Assembly: GCA_001557505.1 (NCBI GenBank)
Contig: LSAX01000010.1
Location: 62,001 to 126,000, forward strand
Origin: Reticulascus tulasneorum
Lineage: Eukaryota; Ascomycota; Sordariomycetes; Glomerellales; Reticulascaceae
Direction: 5' to 3'
Length of the DNA: 64,000 nt
Below are positions 55,763 to 64,000 of this stretch, piece after piece. The notes under the pieces were generated by a model. That model was not told the DNA's origin and searched no databases. It was given only the letters and a program-made list of their open reading frames with translations. Made by a program: the position numbers and the translations under genes. Every line of letters starts with the position of its first letter. The first letter of the stretch is position 1.

Positions 55763-56869
55763 CTAAGCGCTGGCTCTGACCTGACGATGGACGCCCTGCC
55801 TCGCTCCGAGGCCGAGACCTGTGACCTTTTTGGCCCGTAACTCTAGAAAGTGCCCTACAAGGCTCTTCACTTGATCATCAAAACTCCGGAAGCGAATTCC
55901 AAATGTCTGCTCCGTAAGTGACGTGTCGAATGGAATGTCGATGGAGCCAACGGATCCCGTACCAAGAATCAGGCGCTTCTCCACAGCCTCTGGGAACTCT
56001 CGCTTTGCAATGGCTTTGGCATCATCCCAGCGTGATGGAGTGCTGAGGATATAACTCTGGTTGCCGGGAACCGATGGATGCAGAGCATCGACGTGGATCC
56101 GCGCAACGTCCTCGACGTGAACTGTGGCCCCAGCGTAGCTGCAACCCCATCTCTTACCCAGGAGTGTGGCAAGGACAACCGCATTTGTTCCCTTGAATGC
56201 CTCGGAGGTAGTCTCCGCGAGTTCATTGCGTCCCTGCACGAATGATGGGTGGAGATGGATCACATCAAAGCCTGGCCGCTCGTCTCGCATCCATCGCTCC
56301 GCGATTCCTAAAGCAGCCACTTTTGACGCTGCGTATGCCGCAAACTCAGTCTCGTACGGCTCGGGGACGAACTCGACACGATCGGTTGGAAGGACCGCCT
56401 GGCGTCTCGGTTCGACGCCATCCATCTGCGCAACGGGAAGGAGTGCAACGATTGAGCTTGTGATGACTACCCGGCGAACTGTCCCACTCTTCCGCGCCGC
56501 CTCGAGTATCGCTCGCGTCCCTCTCACTGCGGGCTGTATGAAGTATTCTTGATGTTGTGCCAGCGGCACTTGATCGCCAGTAACCAAAGGCGAGGCGACG
56601 TGAATGACATAACTGACGTCATTGATTGCTTCGTTGTATGCGCATGGAATGGTGATGTCCGGGACGATAGCAAATGTCAGGCGTGACTTCGGGAGGTTGA
56701 GCGATTGGATTACCGGCCGTGATCGAATGAAGGACGCCTTCGCTTCTGAACGAACAGCACATCGAACGGTGTGGCCAGTGCGAAGGGCCTGGAGAAGAGT
56801 ACAGAAACCGACGTGACCAGTTGCGCCGGTCAGGAGGACAATGTCCACGGCAGCAAGCGCGTCGGCCAT
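55763..56869 (-). CDS. Extended SDR, dihydroflavonol-4-reductase-like
   Basis: Intronless 368-residue NAD(P)-dependent reductase of the extended short-chain dehydrogenase class. The cofactor motif VLLTGATGHVGFCTL (GxxGxxG) is near residue 14. VIHVASPL follows, then the catalytic Ser in VVITSSIVAL and the YxxxK pair in AAYAASKVAAL near residue 183. DVIHLHPSFVQG and VHVEDVARIHVDAL are typical of the DFR/Gre2-like branch. Predicted to reduce an aldehyde or ketone in the cytosol. Substrate unknown. Confidence 0.92.
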   Translation of the reverse strand: MADALAAVDIVLLTGATGHVGFCTLLQALRTGHTVRCAVRSEAKASFIRSRPVIQSLNLPKSRLTFAIVPDITIPCAYNEAINDVSYVIHVASPLVTGDQVPLAQHQEYFIQPAVRGTRAILEAARKSGTVRRVVITSSIVALLPVAQMDGVEPRRQAVLPTDRVEFVPEPYETEFAAYAASKVAALGIAERWMRDERPGFDVIHLHPSFVQGRNELAETTSEAFKGTNAVVLATLLGKRWGCSYAGATVHVEDVARIHVDALHPSVPGNQSYILSTPSRWDDAKAIAKREFPEAVEKRLILGTGSVGSIDIPFDTSLTEQTFGIRFRSFDDQVKSLVGHFLELRAKKVTGLGLGARQGVHRQVRASA

Positions 56870-58526
56870 GGTTTTGTGCTAGAGGGATGATGACGATTAT
56901 ATGGTGCTATAAATGCACGAATTGATAGCAAGAGGTCTGGTAAGAGGTCTGGTCAAATGTACGACGACGACGATTGAATTTAGATGATGGCACCAAAATG
57001 GCCATCCAGCCTTTTATCTCGTAGCCCATCCTCCTTCACCAATTCTCCACGTGCTGATGTGAGACTTTTTATCACACAGGCAACTGTTCTTGTTGTGGCT
57101 CGGACAGGCTGAGTGCATAAGGAATGCAGAGGGATGCAGTCAGGAAGGGTGTAGGGCTGAGTTTAGCGTCAGCCAACGAATGCCGCGGCCAGTCTAGATG
57201 GTTGGGCCAGGGCCATGTGGCTTAAATTTAGCGTGTTCGAGCCCAGACGTCCCGGGTCGTGGGGGAATTGAGGCTAGGCTTGCCCGCAAGAGGATGTGTT
57301 GGCTTCGTTTATCATTCCGGGTGATTGGTTCAGGTCGGACACTCCGCTTCCAAGTTTTGGCGCTATCCCTAATGCCGTATCAGCCACAGCAATAGTTGAT
57401 GATAGTGCGCAGTCCTCATTCCAGCTGAATCGGGGTTGATGGAGTCATTGGCTTGGATTCATTTCAGAGGGAACTCGTCAAGCTCTGTCAACAGTAGACG
57501 ATCAGACGCAGAGGCAACCGAAGCTACTGTGGCCGAATGGATAGCATCTGGTTGACACTTGGATGGACATCCGGAGCCATCTCAAGTCGCACGGCGTGTG
57601 TCCGTATTCGCGGCGAAAGAGGCTTGCGGATTTGAAGCAGGCTTCCAAATCTTCATTCTAGAAAAGCCATAACTGAACCACGCTACAACATGGCCAGGGC
57701 CAAACCGAAGCCCAAGTCTCGGATGCGAGAAGATGTGCAGGGTACTCATGCTGCTCTCGTAGTCACTCCGGCAAAACCCGACCCATCAATCGCCACATGG
57801 CGGACGGGACTGAGCACCCACATCTGATAGGAGCAGAAGGAAAAACTATTCATCCGGTCTTAGACCACGTTGCGGGCCAAGCAGCAAGTCCGGGGGGGGG
57901 AGTGAAGACTAGAAGCCGTGAGATGAGCACTCTCCCGCTTGACCCGGTGAATTCTGCCGTTTTCCCGGGTCCTGGACCAACGACGTTCGTGGTAGTAGAG
58001 TTCGATTGCACCGCATTATAATCGATACAAGTCCCATCTGCCGGGCTTATTCGGCTATTCCAACACAATATACTCTGCCGTCTTCCCGCCAAGTCACGTT
58101 ATTGCACTGACATCAGTTGAGTGCGTGACTGACTGGATTTTCCTTGAAACTGAGGACGAAGGCCTGGGCGAACTTTGCTCTAGGCCTATTTCGGACAGGA
58201 AACATTTCCCCTATATAAGTCCATTGGCTGTTTTCTGGCCTATATGTCTGAATCTATCGTCTTCAGCACGCAACCGGATTCCTGTATGATTATATTGCCC
58301 CCGGATACCAGCATGCTGGCTTCGGCCCCAGCACTCGTCATGGATGGGATGAAAATAAGAGGCGGTTGACGGTTATAGATAGGATGGCGGGGCGTGGGTT
58401 CTATTAAATACCACGATCGTCCCCATGGAATCCACTTTGAGCTAACTTTGGCCCGACGAACGCTTCCCAACTGACAATTTGCCCATCTCAACTGCATAAT
58501 CCGTGTTTAGCGGCTTACCTTGCAAG
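56870..58526. other. Intergenic, no gene recognised
   Basis: Upstream of the SDR and of the repeat protein. Contains a G10 run (57892-57901) and a TATA-like TATATAAG at 58212-58219. No coding family. Confidence 0.5.
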
Positions 58527-59782
58527 ATGAGGATCTCTCCAACTGCCGTCTGCGCCTTTGCGCTCATTGTCACGAGTTCGTCGCCTTAATTCGCCCACAT
58601 GGTGAAGTACATGCTAACTGCCGAGTAGCCAATGCCCAGGGGCAGGCACCTGCACCTCCGGCTCCGGAGGTTCCCGGGCAGCTGACAACGATTCTGACTA
58701 CCATCATTCAGACTATCATCGGAGGAGGCGCTTCAAGTGCTTCTGGGACTTCAGCTCCAGTACCCGCGACGCCTTCTCCTCAGGCGCCGGCACCTGTTCC
58801 GTCTGTACCAGCAGCTCCTTCAGTACCAGCAGCTCCTTCAGTACCAGCAGCTCCTTCAGTACCAGCAGCACCGTCAGTACCAGCTGTCCCATCCGTACCG
58901 GCTGCCCCGTCTGTACCGGCTGCACCGTCTGTACCGGCTGCTCCATCAGTACCAACAGCGCCATCAGTACCAGCAGTACCAGCAGCTCCTTCAGTACCGG
59001 CAGTTCCTTCAGTACCGGCTGCGCCATCAGTACCGGCTGCGCCATCAGTACCGGCAGCTCCATCGGTACCAGCGGCCCCATCAGTACCAGCAGCTCCTTC
59101 TCAGCCCGCTCCGTCCCAGCCGGCCGCCCCTTCGCAGCCAGCCCAGCCCTCAGTAGATCCTAATGCCTACATGTCTAGCATTCTGTCAAGCATTCTTCAG
59201 GCCTCCCCATCTTTGACTCAGGTTGCCCCTAGTCAAGCACCGGCCCAGTCTTCGAGTCAGCAGCAGCAACCTGCTCAACCACAATCGCCGGCACCAGCTC
59301 CAGCTCCAGCTCCATCTCCGCCTGCCCCTGCTCAGCCTGCCCCTGCTCAGCCTGCCCCATCTCAACCTGCTGCTCCTTCTCAACCTGCAGCTCCATCTCA
59401 GCCTGCCGCCCCTTCTCAGCCTGCCGCCCCTTCTCAGCCTGCCGCCCCTTCTCAGCCTGCCGCCCCTTCTCAGCCTGCCGCCCCTTCTCAGCCTGCCGCT
59501 CCATCTCAGCCTGCCGCTCCATCTCAGCCTGCTGCGCCGTCACAAGCTCCCGCTCCAGCTCCAGCCCAACCATCTCAGACACCACAACAACCACAACCCG
59601 CCCAGCCAACGCAGCAGCCACAGCCAGCTCCAACCCAGCAGCCCAGTCCCTCCTCAGATGGTGGCTTGCTGCCTGGGTTGACCTCGATTTTGACTGGGAT
59701 ACTCGGCGTTGCGGAAATGCCACCTCCGTCGACTTTCAGAACGACTATCAAGAGACCAGGTCTGATTGGTCGCCAACTGTAA
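58527..59782 (+). CDS. Secreted Ala/Pro/Ser-repeat protein
   Basis: Two exons (58527-58575 and 58629-59782) give 400 residues. Exon 1 encodes a signal peptide ([19 protein letters not shown]) and the 53 bp intron has a CTAAC branch point. The upstream in-frame ATG-less read-through would lose the signal, so I prefer this start. Two repeat blocks follow: about twenty copies of [12 protein letters not shown] (residues ~80-190), then a spacer with [13 protein letters not shown], then about eleven copies of AAPSQP (residues ~275-345). Short hydrophobic stretches ([29 protein letters not shown]) flank the blocks. It resembles cell-wall-associated or adhesin-like low-complexity proteins. No GPI signal or cysteine domain is visible. 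Confidence 0.75.
58803..59096 (+). repeat. 18 bp coding repeat array (AAPSVP units)
   Basis: Units of about 18 bp close to GCAGCTCCTTCAGTACCA, with silent and Ala/Val variation. The units are nearly identical in runs, which suggests recent expansion or gene conversion. Confidence 0.8.
59347..59535 (+). repeat. 18 bp coding repeat array (AAPSQP units)
   Basis: Units of CCTGCCGCCCCTTCTCAG, several identical in a row. This second array is distinct in sequence from the first array of the same gene. Confidence 0.8.
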
Positions 59783-60790
59783 AGTGTCTGAACTCTTGTT
59801 TCGTATGCGATTTTATGGCGTTGTCACTGGTATTTGTGAGAAAAGAGGGGCGAGGATATTTCACCATTTTGGCGAGCACGCGACTGAATATCAAGGCCTG
59901 AGAGTGTAGCAACTTTGGAACAAATGACTGGCTGGGGGTTTCCGTCTTGAATTCTTTTCAGGGTTGCCACCTGTACACAAGTTTGTAGGATTAGGAGTAA
60001 GCAAAGCAATTCCTAACGTAAAGTAATGTACCATAGTGACAGGAAACAACTACAAATATACGGCATTTCTGAAGGGTATAGCAGAGTGCCGGCAGCGCAA
60101 CCCAGGAATGAAGTTTAGAACTTGAGCCACACAGGTGATATACATCTATTCTTCAGTTGAATATACTGTATTTAAAGTGCCTCCGAGACTGTTCAAGTAT
60201 ACCAAAATGATTCGTTAACCTGCGGCAGTTTTGGTCAACTATGGTCAGGCTGGCTTACACCTTCAGTGGCCCCTAGGGCCCAATTATAGGAACTTGCATT
60301 TCTAGCTCCGGTCTATTTTCTCGGCAGTTTCTTCTTCTTCTTGGACTTCATCCATTCGTTATACGCTGACAAAGCTTGGTCGTGCAGAGTTGATACATGA
60401 GTTCTCCCAATGCGGGCCATCGTTACTGTCATTTGCCGAATGTAGAAACTGTTCCTCAAATAATGAAATGTCATGAAAATGCTGCTTAAGAAGTATTTAA
60501 TGGTGGGCTAGATTTCATTTGTGCCAGCAATCACGAACGGTGCTCTGCCGCGGAACACCCCAAATTTTGAACTCGCTACTGACTGGCACGAGAGGTGCAT
60601 TGCCAGTGTAGCCATTTCCTCATTCTGATCCAATATCTCCCGATCCGTTTACTCTCGAGCGTTAACGACAAGTTGTATATGAGTGCAGCCAGCTACCATA
60701 CTGGAAAGATACTGATTTTACAGGGGTTTGCTCTGGCGGAGACCACAACGTACTTGGCGGTATAGATATATTGATGAGCAGTTCTCCATA
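59783..60790. other. Convergent intergenic gap
   Basis: 3' flanks of the repeat protein and of the KDEL protein. No coding family recognised. Confidence 0.5.
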
Positions 60791-61681
60791 TCAGAGCTCG
60801 TCTTTCTCAGCACTCTCACTTCCAGATGTCTCATAAGCGGTATCCTCCACCGTCGCCTCTTGATCTGGATGGGTAGTTGTTTCTGCTTGTTTCTCAACCT
60901 CTTCTTCTTCCCTTGCGAGCCGCGCAGCCTTTCCTTCCTCAGTCTCTCTCAGGAACTGCGCCTTGACATTGAACGTGATGTCTCTAACTTCCGAATTCCA
61001 ATCCGGCTCCGTCCGCTGGACGGGCCAAGCGACTACCGCTCCGTCCTTGGGTATGGCTTGGTACTTTTCTAGATCTACCAGATCGGCTTCGCACCCACTT
61101 CCTTCGGCAACCCAGAGAGGCAAGATCTCGTAAATAGCTCCGGCTGCAAACAGCATTACCAAATCCTCGTCTGCTGGTCCCGCAGCCTCCTCTCCACTCT
61201 CTCCGACAGCAGCTGAAGGCTGCAACTTAGCAGTGCCACGGATTTTCTTCTCGCCTTCAGCCTTCTCGTACACGGCAAACAGCCATTTTGTATCGCTCTC
61301 TTTGTCTCTCTGCGCTTGGATCCAATCACGCACCTTGCGAGGCACCTCTGCGTACTTCATCATCAACACATCGCGGTTTGTGCCGCGGGAGTCGACACCG
61401 TCCCAGCTACCAGGAAAGGGCCGTCCCCCGAAGAAGAATTTTAGTGCATCGGCCCATGGGGCCAGGCCGATGGGAGGCGGTTTCGTTAAGTCGCTCAATA
61501 CATGCTGCGTTGCGCGGAACGTCGCTATTGCCTCGCATGTCACCGTGAAGCCGGGTGGCGAGGAGTGCGCGCCGAATGGATCAACCCAGCGAAAATCGTC
61601 AGCTACACGCCCGATAACGACCTCCGCGGTGCTTCCAGCGGCAGTTGCGACGAGGAGTAGAAGATTTCGGTTGAGCTTCAT
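60791..61681 (-). CDS. ER-resident unknown protein with C-terminal KDEL
   Basis: Single-exon 296-residue protein. The start MKLNRNLLLLVATAAGSTAE is a signal peptide. The body holds FRWVDPFGAHSSPPGFTVTCEAIATFRATQH, two possible Cys, and a proline/aromatic-rich region (FFFGGRPFPGSWDGVD). The last ~50 residues are acidic and helical (REEEEVEKQAE), and the protein ends ESAEKDEL. A signal peptide plus terminal KDEL is the classical ER-retrieval arrangement; many fungi use HDEL, so the KDEL form is notable. No domain recognised. A soluble ER-lumen role is inferred; it may assist folding or glycoprotein processing. Confidence 0.8.
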   Translation of the reverse strand: MKLNRNLLLLVATAAGSTAEVVIGRVADDFRWVDPFGAHSSPPGFTVTCEAIATFRATQHVLSDLTKPPPIGLAPWADALKFFFGGRPFPGSWDGVDSRGTNRDVLMMKYAEVPRKVRDWIQAQRDKESDTKWLFAVYEKAEGEKKIRGTAKLQPSAAVGESGEEAAGPADEDLVMLFAAGAIYEILPLWVAEGSGCEADLVDLEKYQAIPKDGAVVAWPVQRTEPDWNSEVRDITFNVKAQFLRETEEGKAARLAREEEEVEKQAETTTHPDQEATVEDTAYETSGSESAEKDEL

Positions 61682-64000
61682 GGCAGTCAGTGGGTGGTCG
61701 TGAGGTTGGCTGGAGGATGATGCGTGGGGATCATCACGGCACTGGCAAGTATTTGAAGACTTTACTTTAAAAAGTCGAAATGATGTCGCTGTCCTTTTTG
61801 GTCCATCCCGTCATATTCATCTATTCTTCGCGTCTAGATTCGCTGATGCTACCATGTTACATTGGCTACCATACCTAATTTAGCCCGGAGGTGGAGATAC
61901 TATTTTTGGCACGGAGCTCAATTGTGTACAGACGACGGCCTTCAGATATCGGATGCTAGGGAGAAATAATGGAGCTAGAAAATCCAAGTCTACAGAGACA
62001 TTGTTTGTTTGATGTTGTCGAATTGCTTACTACGGCGTACGTGACGATGTCAAAGCTGTGTCGACACAACTCTCACTACCTAGGTACCTTAGCTTGGCTT
62101 AAGATTGTACCAACCACCACATGGTACCTGCATTGATGGGGATGTCACAGACAGGCGGGTAGCACAATATCAGAGGTTTTCGGCCTGGGCGAGACCGGAC
62201 AAACTCTTCTCCCTTGTAAATCAGGGAACAAAGGGTGGATTAATGGATGCTGCCGCCCTTGAGAGATCTCGTTTGAGAGACCAATAATATGCACTACCCG
62301 AACCTCATCCCCAACTGTAGATATCGCACTTTGGAGGCAACTACTGACGCATATTCCCAATTTATTACCCTACTACTATCTTATGCAATGGCTGCGTGCA
62401 TCTATACATGCTGGATTTCTCGTGTTGCCTCTATGATCCTTTCTTAAGATTCATTCCACTCCCTCGTCAGGTCATTGTGCGATCAGAGTTGTCATGACAG
62501 TGAAAATGCTACAAAAAGACGCTAAGATAGTCAAAACGGGGAGAAATGGTTCGTTAATGGTCCTAACATTACATGCGCAATGATCTAGCATTGAATGAAA
62601 TCAGGGCACGCTTGAAGGGGCAAAGTGATGGTTTCATCTTCTAAAACTTGTAGATGAGCCTTCCGTGACTCACCTTGCCGCAAATTCAGCGATGTCGCAA
62701 TATTCTACACCAAGTCCTCGGCCAGGATCGCTCAGAGCTGAGAGCAGCGTTTATCAGAAGCCTCAATCCAACTAGTACCAATGTTATGGCCGACGAACAT
62801 AAGAACCTGCTTCCGTAGTAGGCTACCTGCCGCATCCCGGCTACTAACCGGAGGACGTTCCCTTATCCCATCGGAGCTGTTGCGGGAGTATCTGAGTATG
62901 GCCAGAGATAGTGTGATCCTGTCCACAAAACACCCATTAGAGTACGAGTTGCTGCCGTAAGTGCTATGGAGTGGGCAAGGCCATGAGCGATATTCTGGTC
63001 CGCGCAAGGCGTCTAATGTGCGAAGACTGTACACTAAGCTGCCAATCGTCATGCTGAATGGCACTGAAATCGTGGTGTTTCGGAAGTGGTGGCGTCCATC
63101 ACCAAATCAAGCCACTGAAGCCACAACGATCCTAGCAAATCGAACGAGTGGCGGCCTCGCCTGCTGTCCAGAACAGTCGGTCGAATGCCCCGGAATTTTT
63201 GCGGAGCGATCAAAGTCATTCCGAGATGTCAGATTCTTGCTTCCAAGACAATGTCTAGGTGCGCAGGAAGCGGTTGTGGCCAGGGACCAGTTTCAATCAG
63301 CACAGTGATGCTACATCCAAGAGGACTGCTCAGCAGCATATGTATCAGTGATCGGCACGAGAATCTCCACGTGCGATCGATGGCTGCCAGTCTCACACCA
63401 CGAAAGCGTTGAGATTATTATCAACTTTGGAGCGTCAGTCGGCCGTAGTCGCACCTCTTGGCAGGAGAGAGGGGATGCAGCATGGCGCCAGCGACGCAGA
63501 AACGCCCCATCGGACCGGACGCTGAAGGAAGGGAGCCCGGGCTGGACCAAGCAGAGAGATCAGACACGCACAGATGCCCAGGACTGTGATCTAGGAAGCG
63601 TTATAGCGTATGCTGAGCCAGAAAATGGGGCTTGCCGGCGTGTTCCACACTATTGAACTAGGGCCTGGTGGATCCGGAGTTTGCCAGAAAACCCTGGATC
63701 GTCAGTGGTGCTTTGTGTCGCGTGCGGATTTGCAGTCGAGTTTCCCGTTTCGTTTCACCCAAACTTTCGCGGACAGTTTGTCCTTAGCCCCAACTCGGTC
63801 GTCGCGCTTTGAAGGGGAGACGACATGGCCGATTCAGGTGTACGTGGGTTATGGAACGTGCGACGCGGACGTCCGGGTCGCAACGTCCCAAGTCCGGCGG
63901 GCTGTCTCCACGGACTCCGAACTGGCCCAACTGCAGCCACTACCGACGGACGGGAGCAGTAGTAGTTGGATTCGATTGAATTGTCGTATTTAAGCTGTTA
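61682..64000. other. Intergenic to window end, no gene recognised
   Basis: Contains the CTACCTAGGTACCTTAG motif at 62077-62092. The frames at 62732-63993 show no family resemblance, splice consistency or domain, so I call none. The last ~300 bases could be a promoter for a gene beyond the edge, but nothing proves it. Confidence 0.45.
62077..62092 (+). repeat. Dispersed CTACCTAGGTACCTTAG intergenic motif
   Basis: Near-palindromic copy of the AGGTACCT/ACCTAGGT motif family, upstream of the last gene. Confidence 0.5.

Noticed and set aside
59229..59723. Leu/Gln- and Ala/Glu-rich frames in both directions over the repeat protein
   Set aside because: They arise from 18 bp repeats being open in several frames; only the frame with signal peptide and intron is credible.
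63610..63993. 127-codon plus frame at the window end
   Set aside because: No recognisable domain and no clear promoter or intron. Left out for lack of support.
1..64000. CRISPR arrays, tRNA, rRNA, Starship captain gene, PKS/NRPS
   Set aside because: Looked for direct-repeat arrays with unique spacers, tRNA T-loop boxes with paired arms, tyrosine recombinase motifs and synthase motifs; none was found by eye. A tRNAscan or HMM search would be needed to exclude tRNAs completely.

Overview
The window is nuclear DNA of a filamentous ascomycete (Pezizomycotina, probably a sordariomycete). Most genes are interrupted by 45-65 bp GT..AG introns with CTAAC-like branch points. The gene content is typically fungal: GH10 xylanase, Zn2Cys6 regulator, Dal5-type MFS permeases, an Hce2-type secreted protein, DUF7053 and DUF7704 proteins, and a TPR-SET protein. 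I rebuilt gene models by joining frames across splice sites and checking that phase was kept. These models are inferences from sequence; no transcript data were available.

Layout. 0-7 kb: a truncated secreted GH10 xylanase (minus), an NmrA/isoflavone-reductase-like gene (plus) and a secreted beta-propeller (LVIVD / choice-of-anchor-B) gene (minus). 8-13 kb: a DUF7704 membrane protein, a phytanoyl-CoA-dioxygenase-like Fe(II)/2-oxoglutarate oxygenase and a YtcJ-like amidohydrolase. These look like tailoring enzymes, but no backbone synthase is present. 13.9-17 kb: two divergent unknown genes (one RGG-rich and basic, one acidic), then an unusual inverted-repeat element whose core is a degenerate ~20 bp minisatellite. 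17-33 kb: a coherent uptake and catabolism block. It has a Dal5-like permease divergent from a Gfo/Idh/MocA oxidoreductase, a RibD_C/DHFR-like reductase, a secreted carboxylesterase, a large GH106-like glycosidase (alpha-L-rhamnosidase candidate), a secreted propeller protein and a Zn2Cys6 regulator. The promoter shared by the first two genes carries a dense CGG/CCG cluster of the kind zinc-cluster regulators bind. I infer plant glycoside use, for example of rhamnosylated phenolics. 33-35.7 kb: a decayed subtilisin C-terminus.

35.7-46 kb: TPR-SET protein, secreted BBE-like FAD oxidase, fatty-acid-hydroxylase/sterol-desaturase family enzyme and a second Dal5-like MFS permease. 47-52 kb: DUF7053 protein, Hce2-type secreted cysteine protein and a tandem-chromodomain protein with a C-terminal AT-hook. 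53-57 kb: an amidase-signature enzyme convergent with a dihydroflavonol-reductase-like SDR. 58-62 kb: a secreted Ala/Pro/Ser repeat protein and a signal-peptide protein ending in KDEL. 62-64 kb: no gene recognised.

I found no clear candidate for an entirely new system. The strongest leads are the inverted-repeat/minisatellite element (16.1-17.0 kb), the regulated glycoside block, the tandem-chromodomain/AT-hook protein and the KDEL-tagged unknown.
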